Assembly (NCBI GenBank): GCA_947184155.2
Contig: CAMXCT020002049.1
Span: 54,072-118,071 of the forward strand
Reading direction: 5' to 3'
Length of the DNA: 64,000 bases
Origin: Cladocopium goreaui
Lineage: Eukaryota; Sar; Dinophyceae; Suessiales; Symbiodiniaceae
This document shows, piece after piece, positions 1 to 9,436 of the stretch. The translations under genes and the position numbers were made by a program. The notes below the pieces were generated by a model. It saw nothing but the letters and a program-made list of their open reading frames with translations, did not search any database and had not been told where the DNA came from. The first letter of the stretch is position 1. Every line of letters starts with the position of its first letter.

Positions 1-1487
1 GACATTTCACGAAACAGTCAGCAGGGTCAGACTATTTTGGACCAGCAGTCAGCAGTGTTGTTGCGACACATGGTGACAGGATGACGACGCGCCACATGCT
101 TCGCTGTGCGATTTTGGTCCCCATCTCAGCATCCAGCCTCGTTTCAGCAGTTGACGCCTGCTCTGTCCTGGCAGCCTGATGCAAAAACGCTTGGAAGGAG
201 CTTGTGAAGATCATGCCATCATGGCACACCTCTGCTGCTCGCAGCATGTCAGCAATCACACATTCGGCACTGTCGCGCTGAAAGCTGAACTTGTCCGATG
301 GTGCACCTCAAATTCAACAAATACGGAGGCACAGAAGCACATAGCATTCTGGATCAGTCTCACGGCCATCTAGGATCAAAACACTCAGCAGGACTCAGTC
401 CCTGTTTGTTGTAGATCCTAGAACGAGGAGAAGCAAATCCCATCAATTGACAGAAGATGGCAGAACCGATGTCTCTGAAGAAGTGAATCTTGATGAATCT
501 TGTCACCCTGCCCTGAAACTGGGGCCTCACATCTGTTCCAGGATGACAGAGCAACTCCCGTACCACTTCCACCTGGACTTGAAGTGGGACACAAAACCAA
601 GTTCTTCTTTGGATTCTGTCAGATTCTGCAAGTATGACTCTATGACCTTTCAATTTGATACCTTTGCTCGCCAAACTCGCTATGCATTTTCTAAAGACAC
701 ACAAAAGGCCCAAGTTTTGCCTCATCTCATATTTTGTTACCTGATACTTGTGCTTCCAAAGAACAAACATAACCGCAGTTTGATCGAGTCTACTTTGGCC
801 AAAGGATCTGGTGCTGCTTATGATTCGCAACATCCGAATATGTGGTAAATCTAGGCCAAGTGAGGCGGGCGCTTCTCCGAATCACATTCTTCGGATTCTC
901 AACTTGGTAGTGTATGAATTATATGATTTTGCTTACACTTATTTTGCTCACACCCCACAATTGCACTTTAGTCAGTCCCTGGCAGTGGCTGCAGTGCAGC
1001 ATGAATTTGTGACATGTAGTTTCTTCTGTTGCGTGTTTCTGTTTGTTGTGTCTGTGTCTTTGCGCGCCTATGCCCTCTGCATACCAGATGTTTGTTTAAT
1101 CTAGGCTAGACGTAGACAGAGCAAGAATGAATGTGCAGGCCATGTGGTCAAGGGCCTTTCTGCAAAGGAGCCTTTCGAGATCTGCTGAGCTCGTATCCGC
1201 TTACATTTTTCGATGACTGTCTCGTACAGTAGGTTCGACAGCGGATACAAGGATTGCTCAACAAACAGATCCAAAAAAATGTTGAATGATGTCGGGTGCA
1301 TGTCAATGTCCTGTATTGCAGGCCGCTGCCCAGGCGCTCGAAGGCATTTTGTTCTACAAATTCTGTGTCCAAAACAGCAGCATGTTCTGAATGTTCTTTG
1401 GATCTCTTTGCCGTTTGCGTCTTCGTCTTGCTTCCAGTTCTGGTTCTTGTTGCTAGTTAACACCCTGAGCCGCTGGCATTTTGGCAC
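1..1487. other. Unassigned sequence with weak exon-like stretches
   Basis: I recognise no complete gene here. Minus-strand frames at about 32-259 and 1150-1310 read like protein without a familiar domain. The second starts right after a possible splice acceptor (CAG at 1311-1313) with D-I-D-M-H-P-T-S-F. Around 310-345 the minus strand encodes M-C-F-C-A-S, echoing a C-F-C motif also encoded near 35,495 and 44,090, so a remnant of the same repeated gene family may lie here. These are suggestions only. Confidence 0.3.
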
Positions 1488-1518
1488 CTAGCCGCGATAT
1501 GCAAAGGCGTATCTCCAT
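1488..1518 (-). CDS. Ankyrin-repeat exon fragment
   Basis: The minus strand reads D-G-D-T-P-L-H-I-A-A-R, the classic first helix of an ankyrin repeat. It lies between a CAG acceptor (1519-1521) and a possible GTGCC donor at 1487. Other ankyrin exons in this window have the same G-x-T-P-L-H start directly after an AG acceptor, which is why I read this as an exon. It is only 31 bases long and the rest of the repeat was not found next to it, so it may be a micro-exon or a remnant. Confidence 0.35.
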
Positions 1519-4082
1519 CTGCATTGGTAGCCTCATGAAGCATCAGTTGAAGCATCAAATGAAGCATTCGGCAAGTCCTCTTCTTGATGAAGAACATGAT
1601 GCAGTACGTTGTTGGGAGCCGAAGGCCTGCTTTCTGTTGCTTCGTGTCTCAGTCGAGGACATTCAACATATTGGGATCTCCAAAACCAGCACGGCAGAGG
1701 AACTTTGCTCCCTCAGGTACCTGCCGCTTGATTTGGACATCACAGGCCATTCAAAAAGAATGCATGTTTATAAACCCACGCGCGCACGCGTGTGGGAACC
1801 CTTTGAAAGAAAACACAATACTTTGAGGATGCCCAACATCTTATATAGTCTTAATGCCAGGCTGTAGTCCCTGTAGTCACACTGTTTCGACTAAGATATT
1901 TCAAGCATTTTTAGATTTTGTTGCTCTGTTGTGGCGCCGTCTCGGTTCTAGCTGTCATCCAAATTTCAGGCTGTTAGGTGCAAGGGCCTGCTGTGCATGC
2001 CATAAACACCTACTGCATATAGCCTGTCCATCCCAACGGCACTGACATCGCATCTTTACTTCTACAGCATGCCTTCGTCCATATACGTGTGACTCTGCAA
2101 TGCCGTTTAGTCAGCCTCCTACATCTGCCAAACTTTGCCGAAATCTATGCCATCCCTCCTACCGAAATGCGTCTATATTCATTTCCCTCTTAATTCAGTC
2201 TCTAATCTGTACACCTAGATTCTTTGGAGGGGCCCCCTGGGGATACAAACGCCCTTAAAGAATCTAAACACCAGTCGGGTGGTCTACGGAAAGGTCCTTA
2301 AAGAATCAAACTCCCTGTGCCCCCAATATCTATGAGGCCTAAAGAATGAAAACCCAGGGACACAGGTTGAAAAGACACCCCCTAGCCTCAAGAATAAGAC
2401 AGTCGAGGTTGCAGTTGTGCACAACCTCTCATATAAAGCCTCTAACATCCTCTAACAAGGTATTTGGCAAGTGCTTGGAAAGCTGACACGGTCGATTAAA
2501 GGGCCGGATGTGTTTACATAAATGTGGTTCCAAGACAAGGTTCTCTAAAGAATCAGAATCCCCATTTCTTCTCGGAGAACGAGAATCAAGGAAAAGAGCA
2601 CCAAGTAAGGCCCCTAATAGGGTTTTTGACAACCCGGGTTGTCTGATCCTCGAGAGGGAATTCCAGACAGGATCGATATTCAGTATTGTTAATAGCCTAT
2701 CGGTGTGTCTTTTCTTCTAGTCCAATTCCCAGATAATTTCGATGGACATCTTGAATTGAGGCTACGTCGAGCTACATCTACCTATACCTACTTCCACCTT
2801 CTCTATGTACACCCATCTGCCCTTTGCTATCCTACCTCCTTAATCTAAGCATATCTATAAAGGCTACCTGTAAAAACTAGTTCCAGTCTAGTCTATCAAT
2901 GAGGGTACTTACTGAAATCTATCCATTCCTCAAATAGTGTCTTGTCTCAACATGTAAATCTATTTGTTGGCCTATTCATGAGCTGGCCTTCTTGTATCTG
3001 CGTGCGCGTGCCAGCTCTTCCTTCTGTATCCGTCCCTCATTCTGACTGACCTTCTTTTGTCTGCCATTCGACTGGAGTAAGCCTGGAAAGTGTCTAGCCC
3101 TCCACCTTCTACTGAAGGATTGTGCGCTATCTTCAAATGTTCGTCTAGAGTGGGATATGCCCATGACTCAAAACAGTCAGATGTTGAAACACTTGTCATA
3201 CTGTGCCTGTACCATATGGACGCATAGATTCTAAATACTATTGTGAATCAAGCAGAATGCACTTGCCACGGTGAGGGTCACCTCTATTCCCACAGCAAGG
3301 ACTAAAACCGATGAACCGGATGTTTCTTGTATGATGTCGCAGGATGTTCAATAACGCAATACCCCAGCAGAGTGGTCGGATCAAGCATATTGCCAGAATA
3401 TGTTTGCATGCGGAGCGGAACCGTTTCTTGGCAAGCGCCTTCGAATAAAGTCTGGTTCGGAATCACCCGTTAGGGGAGGTTTGTTCAATGTTCCTTTCTT
3501 TCTTCTTTCCTTGCTAAAACCCAAGTAGGCAATCCATGCAGGCCTTGTTCATGGCTGCCAAATGCAGAGCCATATTTTGCTGCTTGTTACCAGTCCGTGC
3601 CTGTCAGGTTCAAGCAACACATCCAAGTCTGAATATGATGTCTGAAGAAACAACATACATCCTTTATTCTCTCTATGTAGCGGTATATATGTATCAGTAT
3701 ATACATAATACTGCATATGAAAATATATGAATATGACTGAATATGTATGTCAATACACGAATATGTATATCAATACACGAATATCTATGTACATACATGA
3801 ATATGTATATAAAGATGTGTATGTATGTGTGCATATGCAAAAACTATTACACGTGAATGTGTACATGCAAACATACATATATATACGAATGCATGTAATT
3901 TAAAAATAGAAAACATAACATAAAAAACATATGATACAAGGAAATCCATGTGTATCTACATACAATATATATATATGTGTTTATTATATGCGAATAAATG
4001 AAAATAACCAATAAGTATCTGTATTTGTGTACAAAACGGTATAAAAGTATAAAAGTACTTTCCGCAAAATATCACAACGCAC
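1519..4082. other. Gene-poor stretch with simple AT-rich sequence
   Basis: No gene is recognisable. Between 2216 and 2650 several short motifs of the form AAAGAATC with CCCC runs recur, and AGATTCTTT at 2219-2227 faces AAAGAATCT at 2258-2266 as a small inverted repeat. From about 3640 to 4070 the DNA is a degenerate AT-rich simple repeat built on ATATGTATAT and CAATACACGAATATG units. Confidence 0.5.
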
Positions 4083-4317
4083 CTGAAGATCTGCCTTCTC
4101 CTCGACCAGCAACTTCATGCACTCGACCTGCGTTTTGAACGCTCCAGCATGCAACTTCACTCTTGCACGACAAATCACTAGTCGCTTCAGGAGCTTGTGG
4201 CGTGCCAGACTCACAGTACGGTGTAGACTCAGTGTAGACACAGCAAACAGAATGCGGCTGATCAGTTTTGGCGCTCCTGCCCTCTACGGGCTGCCAAATG
4301 CAATGGATTCTTCCCAT
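4083..4317 (-). pseudogene. Ankyrin-repeat exon remnants
   Basis: Two ankyrin pieces are visible on the minus strand. At the right, directly after a CAG acceptor (4318-4320), the frame reads D-G-K-N-P-L-H-L-A-A-R-R-G-Q. At the left, K-L-H-A-G-A-F-K-T-Q-V-E-C-M-K-L-L-V-E-E-K-A-D-L-Q ends at 4083, where a GTGCGT donor follows. In-frame stops lie between the two, so they are separate exons or a decayed single repeat region. Ankyrin repeats are protein-binding modules; the host protein cannot be named. Confidence 0.5.
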
Positions 4318-5175
4318 CTGGTCCAAAGCCTTCGGGATTCAAGCACATGTCCCTTTAGATTTGGACCAGCCGGAATCTGAGGCTCTCACGAGAGATGTCC
4401 AAGACAAGTTCAGAGCTTCCTGGATGCTGTTCGAATCGAAACAAAAGCACAAAGATTCAAAACACTAAAGACGATAGCATGATGCAAAACTTCGGACAAT
4501 TTCTCGAAGCGAGCGTCTCAGCAGATCTCGTAGGACGTCAACTTCACCGTAGGCCACCTGACCGGAACCAGGCAGGCGGCGAAGCTCTCATCTTCACATT
4601 GAGTTCGCAGTTCCCCCAACATCCCTCAACATCTGAAAACCATCCATGAAAATGCTGCATTTTGTCCAGTTGCTTGAGGGCACTTGGAACATCTTGGAAC
4701 ATGCAAGGCATACCGCGCTGTGAAGATCGGCTCCGGGTTTTGTCCTGGACGAAAGGATGGGAGAGGCAATGAATGGTGGCGAGGGCGATCAATCGACAAC
4801 ATGACGAGTTGCGCCTTGCAGCATATGTCGCCAGCAAGGAGTAGTAAATCAGCACACTCGCTACCCAGCAAATTGCCTTGGAAACTGTGCCAAACACGGG
4901 GGATCTGTGCAACTGTCATTGTTGTGCGATGGCACAATTGATTGAATTGTTGTTTGATTCACACTTGGGGACTGAGCCCAGGAAGTATGGAACGCCAGAA
5001 TGAAGGAAATCATGCCAAAATCCTGAAGCAAACGAGAGTTCTGTGTTGCAAAACAATGCTTCGCATTGTTTCGCATGCTTTTCTGGACTCCTCGTTCTGG
5101 CCCACTACCTGGCACCAGTAATGCCCATGCAACGCGGCAAGTTGCTTTGCAACGGGAATGAGGGAGATGCGCGGA

Positions 5176-5237
5176 GACTTCTGGAAACTTCTGGAAGGTT
5201 GTGGAAACTTCTGGAAACTTCTGGAAACTTCTGGAAA
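5176..5237. repeat. 10-bp minisatellite
   Basis: A unit close to CTTCTGGAAA is repeated about six times in tandem, with one variant copy (GGTTGTGGAAA). The array lies in non-coding DNA. The ten-base period is not a multiple of three, arguing against a coding role. Confidence 0.85.
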
Positions 5238-5761
5238 CTTGGGTCCATCAGGTAAATGATTGAATGTGTGCATTTGCAGTGACACTTGGGCTTCAAAACA
5301 CGGACGTGGGCACGGAAGAGATAATTCAGACGACACTATTCTTGCCAGCCTCAAGAATGGGTGCATTTTTCTGGTTTTCTAGGTCGGGGTTTGTTTTCCT
5401 TGCTAGCAGCATTTTCGAGCTAACATCTGCAATTTGTATGGCACTTGCAGCATGTTGCGCACGTAGAGCTAAAACCTGCAGCTCGCATGGTACTTGCAAG
5501 ATCTTGCAAAATGCTGGAGCTAGAATCTTTAATTTGCATACTGGAGCTCATTGGTTGCTATTTGCAGAAATAGCAGTGTATGTGAAGGGTTTTGAAACTA
5601 GAATCTCTGAATGGCGGGATCAAAACGTTAGATCCTATGGAGCCCTTCGAGCATCTTTGAACTGGAATGCATTGATTTTCTTTTTTACACTCACAGTGAG
5701 GTGCTCATCTTCCAGTCCATGCAAAAAAAATGGGTTGTAGCAGCAGTTGTAGCATCATACA

Positions 5762-5792
5762 TATCACACACACACACTCACACACACACACC
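5762..5792. repeat. (CA)n microsatellite
   Basis: A short run of CA dinucleotides interrupted once by CT is visible directly in the sequence, in DNA without recognised genes. Confidence 0.85.
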
Positions 5793-6119
5793 AGGCTTGC
5801 ATAACCCATCGCAATTTCAAGCTGACTTGTCGTCGGACAATCATGGCACAAATGATAAAGAAAACGGTTTCCGTCTTCTTCTGCAATCTAACACCATCGT
5901 TAAATCTCATTTACATAATTCATGGCTATAAAATGGGTGCCAGAATTGTTTTGGGAATTACTTTTTTCGTTTTTTTTTATCCGCTGTTCTGTCCGTTTTT
6001 CTTGCAAATTGCAATATTTTGGAGCTGGGAGATGCCATTTCAATGGGAGTTCGAACCCCTCATTTTCCTTGATATTTGCAACATCTTCGTGCTCAAGCTG
6101 TTCATGTTGGATGGTATTT

Positions 6120-6425
6120 TGCGACTAGGGGCCATTTAGGGTTTGTTTAGGTTTGTTTTTGGGTTTATTTAGGATTGGTTTAGGTTTGGTTTGTTTTTGT
6201 TGATGGTTGGTTTTGTTTTTTTTTGGTTGGTCTTAGGGTTGGTTAGGGTTGGTTTAGGATCTATGTAGGGTTGGTTTAAGGTTTCTTTAGGCGTGGTTTA
6301 AGATTTATGTAAGATCTATTTAAGGTTAGTTTCAGAATTGGTTCAAACTTTATTCAGGCTTGGTTTAAGATCTATTTGGGGTGGGTTTAGGATAAATTTA
6401 GGGCTGGTGCAGGGTTTATTTAGCA
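6120..6425 (+). repeat. Degenerate T/G-rich repeat with telomere-like units
   Basis: About 300 bases are built from loosely repeated units such as TTTAGGGTTGG and GGTTTAGG with many substitutions. TTTAGGG is the plant-type telomere unit and is also reported in dinoflagellates. Perfect uninterrupted TTTAGGG arrays are absent, so this is either a decayed interstitial telomere-like tract or an unrelated T/G-rich minisatellite. Confidence 0.5.
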
Positions 6426-6572
6426 GACATCACTTTGTGTCTGTGTCAGAAAGTTTCCATCCTGCCCACCCCTCGACAGCATTCGTTTTGTTGGCCGAAG
6501 ATTTGTGTCGAGTTGACACATCTGTCCATTGATCGGACATTCTGTCCTGAGCTTTGAAAGGTCTGCCAGCTG

Positions 6573-7893
6573 TCAGCAGACTTGACCTCCTTGCTGCTGC
6601 GCTGACAGTTGGCACTTTGCGCATGACACCTTCGAGTCCTCGCCCTCTTCAAAGGTGTAGTTTGCTGAATAGTAATGCCACCCGCAGATCGTTTTCCACA
6701 TGCACGCGGGGGCGTAGATCAGAACTTTGTTGTTCTTGTGCAGCAGCTGGTGTCTTGTGGACTTGACCAAGGGTGGCAGGTATTTGTTTGCCGTTTTCAT
6801 CTTCTCTTCAAGTTCCTTGACAGCTGAGCTGAGGCTGTCGTTGCTTCCCTTCGTGTCCTGCTTGAACTTTTGCAGTTCCATCTTGAGGCGATCGACAATT
6901 TCTTTGTCGGCTTTGTCGCCTTTTGTGGTGTCCGGTGCTGAGAGTGGGATGGTGTTCTGAGAGCGAAGCAGCTCCGACAGCTTCTCCGTCATGACAAAGG
7001 ACTGGGAGGCGTTGACTGCTAAGGACTCCAGTGCTTCTTGAGCATATTCTAATATGATGTTGCTCTTCCACCTGCCCAAGTTGGCTGACTGCCCAGCCAC
7101 TTCTTGTGTATTGCAGAGCACCAAACCTTCGTGCTGAGTGCCCCGTGGTGTCGGGGCCGTAAAGTTTTCTCGATGCTTTTATGATGTCTGATTTGGTTGC
7201 CCTCGTGCCCTTGTTGGTGACTGCGAGATAAGCTCCTTCATTTCCTTTCAGGACTGCGTAGCTCACCAAAGTCTCCAAGACCGCGAAAGGGCACTTGAGG
7301 TCGCAGCCTTCTTGGCACAGACATTGCAAGGTTCTCTTGACTCCCATGCCCTCCGTGTCATTCTTGGACTCCCGCCAGATGACTGACACCGTCCTGCTTA
7401 TTGTCAAAGGTGACGTCGGAGGAGGAGAGGTTGGATAACTCTATTTCTCTCAATACCCAATGAACACCGCATGCAAACAGGTGGCTGGCTAGCCAAACCT
7501 TCGTGCCCGAGAACTTGTCGTCCAGCAACAATGGGTGAGCACTCCAATGATTTTCAGGTATCTCGGGGGCTTTCTTATACGAGGGCCCACCCCACGCTTT
7601 GCGGCCTTCATGCACAGCTTGAAGTGTCTGTCAAGGAGGGCCGAACAGTTGTGGCCTCTTTCGATGTGTTCTACTTTTGCTTCTATGATGTAGGAGTAGG
7701 CAGACTTGTACCCCGACTCTCTGAGTGTCCCTGCCAAGAACTTTAAGGCGCAAGGGGTGAGCGGATAGGTGAGCCCGCCCGCATGGAGCACCTTTTCTGC
7801 AGTCTTTCTTTTGTATGACCTGGCAGCTCGAGAGGAGTTGGAGTAGAAATCCTTCTCTATCCTTGTAACCGCCCCCTGCACGGCTGCGTTCAT
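6573..7893 (-). pseudogene. Tyrosine recombinase, frameshifted
   Basis: The recombinase is split over several frames. The core-binding part (from 7893) contains Y-P-L-T-P-C-A-L-K-F-L-A-G-T-L-R. The catalytic arginine is in R-E-I-E-L-S-N-L near 7450. The H-x-x-R box is G-H-S-A-R-R-F-G near 7140. The tyrosine is in L-G-R-W-K-S-N-I-I-L-E-Y-A near 7040-7080, where W replaces the second histidine as in many family members. Known members cut and rejoin DNA through the tyrosine. Frame changes near 7600, 7395 and 7110 break the reading frame, so no active enzyme can be made. A cysteine-bearing tail (C-G-W, C-A-K-C) ends near 6600. Confidence 0.7.
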
Positions 7894-8791
7894 GGTCGTT
7901 TATGGGATATGTTGCCGAGGCCTTGGACTTCGTTGGACCCGTGATCGTGTCGTGATTTTGGGGGCTTCCACAGCTGCAGGACTTGCTCATGCTTGGGAGT
8001 CCCCTCAGCGTGCCTGAGAACTGCTGAGGTTTGTAGTGCTTCTTGCCGACCTCCAAGTCGTCCTCGTAGGCACACGTGTTGAAGATCACCGTGTCGATGT
8101 TGCCCAGGTTCCAGAACTTGTTCATCTCTGGGAGCTCCCATGACGGTGGCGGATTCTCGAGTGTTGCGATGGCCCTTGTGGTCGTGAGTCTGCGGCCCTC
8201 CACCACCGCTGCTGCCATGTCGATGGCCCTGCTGGCCATTATGGCTCCTTGATCGGCGTCCCTTTGAGCCGACGGTGTATTGCCCTTCAGGCCGTAGGGC
8301 TCCTCCTTGCTTCGTACTGGTCCTGGAAGGCCTTCTACTTTCCTTGAACGAAGCCTCGAAAAGGTCGAGCAGGGGTAGCCGGCGTGGTAGCCATCCACGT
8401 ATCCTCTTTCTGCCCGCCTGAGGTGCTTGTTGTAGGGCTCATCCTCCAAAAGATCACCTGTTCCACTTTCCTTCTCCACGCTGGAAACCTTCAGACGGAT
8501 GCCCTGAGCCAGAGCTTCAACGCGTAAAGAGGTGGTCAGTGGATCGGTCCTCCCTGCAAGGTGATGGATGAATATGAAGACCCGTGAAGACCCGTTTCTT
8601 GTAATATTCTTCAAGGGTGTCAGCTTGTAGTGGGACGGGCTCTTCTTCTTCTGGCTCGTCCTGTCCTTCGTCACCTTGATCTGATTCGGTCTCATAGGTG
8701 TAGGTGTAGGAGTCCGTTTCATCCTTGGCTTTGGACTTGTCTCCAGCAGGGGCACCATCGTTTGCTTCGCCTTCACCATGTCGGCGTGGTT
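7894..8791 (-). pseudogene. Acidic linker and methyltransferase-like domain
   Basis: After the zinc knuckle the frame shifts into an acidic stretch (D-E-P-E-E-E-E near 8645). A second frame change follows at a ten-base tandem duplication, GAAGACCCGT twice at 8576-8595; removing one unit restores continuous protein. The following domain contains G-Y-P-C-S-T-F-S-R-L-R (about 8349-8381) and L-E-N-P-P-P-S-W (about 8142-8165). This spacing resembles motifs IV (PC) and VI (EN) of cytosine-5 methyltransferases, but the S-adenosylmethionine loop is not evident. The assignment is an inference; it could be a divergent domain specific to these elements. Confidence 0.45.
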
Positions 8792-9362
8792 TCAATCCTT
8801 CTTGGTGCAGTCCTTGCTGGGGTGTCCAGGGGAATTGCAAATAGTGCACCGATGGAGCCTGGTCACTTTCGCCAGACACCATTGACCCGGCGCCAATGAG
8901 CCACATGGCCCATTTCCGTTGTTCCAGCTGTAGCGCTTCTGCTGGACTTGGCCTTTGGTTCCTTTGTTTCCTCCTTTCCCTTTTCCGGAGTTTGAGCCTT
9001 TGCCTCCAGGGCTTTCTCCACCTCCGGATTGTCTCCTGTCTCTTCTTCTCTTGCGCCTTGATGGATCGGGTGAACTGTTTTCCTTCGTGCCCTCTGCGCT
9101 CTCCTTGATCGGTGTGATGGCTTTGATGCCCCCTTGTATAAAGTTCGAAGCCAACTGCTCCGCTGGAGTTCTCGGTGAACCTCTGCTTCCAGCAGCTATC
9201 CAGGCCAGGGCCGGGCCATGAACTTGAGTCTGCCAGAAGTTGTTGTCCTTCGGGAGGGCTCCAAAAACGTAGTCCCAAGCTGACCTCGCCACCTCGTCGG
9301 CGCTGTAAATGAGGTGCCTAACATGTTGGATAAAGTCTTGCCAGCTTCTCCATCTGCATTTC
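8792..9362 (-). pseudogene. Gag-like protein with CCHC zinc knuckle, 5' truncated
   Basis: The frame runs from the retrotransposon junction through W-R-S-W-Q-D-F-I-Q and A-R-S-A-W-D-Y-V-F-G to a lysine/glycine/serine-rich basic region. It ends with the zinc knuckle C-T-I-C-N-S-P-G-H-P-S-K-D-C and a stop at 8792. CCHC knuckles bind nucleic acid and are typical of gag proteins. The N-terminal part is missing because the 3' end of the neighbouring retrotransposon abuts at 9363, suggesting that element landed in or next to this one. Confidence 0.6.
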
Positions 9363-9371
9363 TTATTATTA
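9363..9371 (-). repeat. (TAA)3 tail of retrotransposon copy 1
   Basis: On the minus strand the element ends CCCATAATAATAA and is followed by unrelated DNA. Copy 2 ends with only two TAA units. A variable TAA tail instead of poly-A is known from I-type LINEs, where it forms during target-primed reverse transcription. Confidence 0.7.
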
Positions 9372-9436
9372 TGGGTTGAACGACTGGATGCCTCAAATAC
9401 CCGAAGGTACCGGACACCGCAGCCAACGGGACATGA

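Larger units (their letters stand above)
4318..6119. other. No recognised gene; simple repeats
   Basis: I see no convincing coding exon on either strand. The stretch contains a ten-base minisatellite (5176-5237) and a CA run (about 5762-5792). Open frames of 60-160 codons occur but show no domain, no matching splice context and no similarity to other parts of the window. Confidence 0.5.
6573..9362 (-). mobile_element. Decayed tyrosine-recombinase transposable element
   Basis: Read on the minus strand, the block holds in order a gag-like part with a CCHC zinc knuckle, an acidic linker, a methyltransferase-like PC..FS part, and a tyrosine recombinase followed by a cysteine-rich tail. Such combinations occur in DIRS-like or Crypton-like elements, but no reverse transcriptase is visible here, so the superfamily is open. 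At least five frame changes are needed to read the whole protein, so this copy is dead. Its upstream end is cut by the 3' end of retrotransposon copy 1 at 9363. Terminal repeats were not identified. Confidence 0.65.

Noticed and set aside
2216-2650. A second transposon related to the 60.2-kb element
   Set aside because: Only short motifs are shared; no matching terminal inverted repeats or target duplication could be found.
3536-4070. Coding frames in the AT-rich region
   Set aside because: The sequence is simple repeat and the frames are low-complexity Y/I/N-rich artefacts.
5762-5792. Possible regulatory CA tract
   Set aside because: It is a plain microsatellite with no gene start beside it.
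9310-9340. Walker-A-like string A-D-G-E-A-G-K-T directly beyond the LINE 3' end, which would make this the missing helicase half
   Set aside because: The following residues do not match the helicase paralogue, and another frame continues smoothly into the CCHC gag-like protein.
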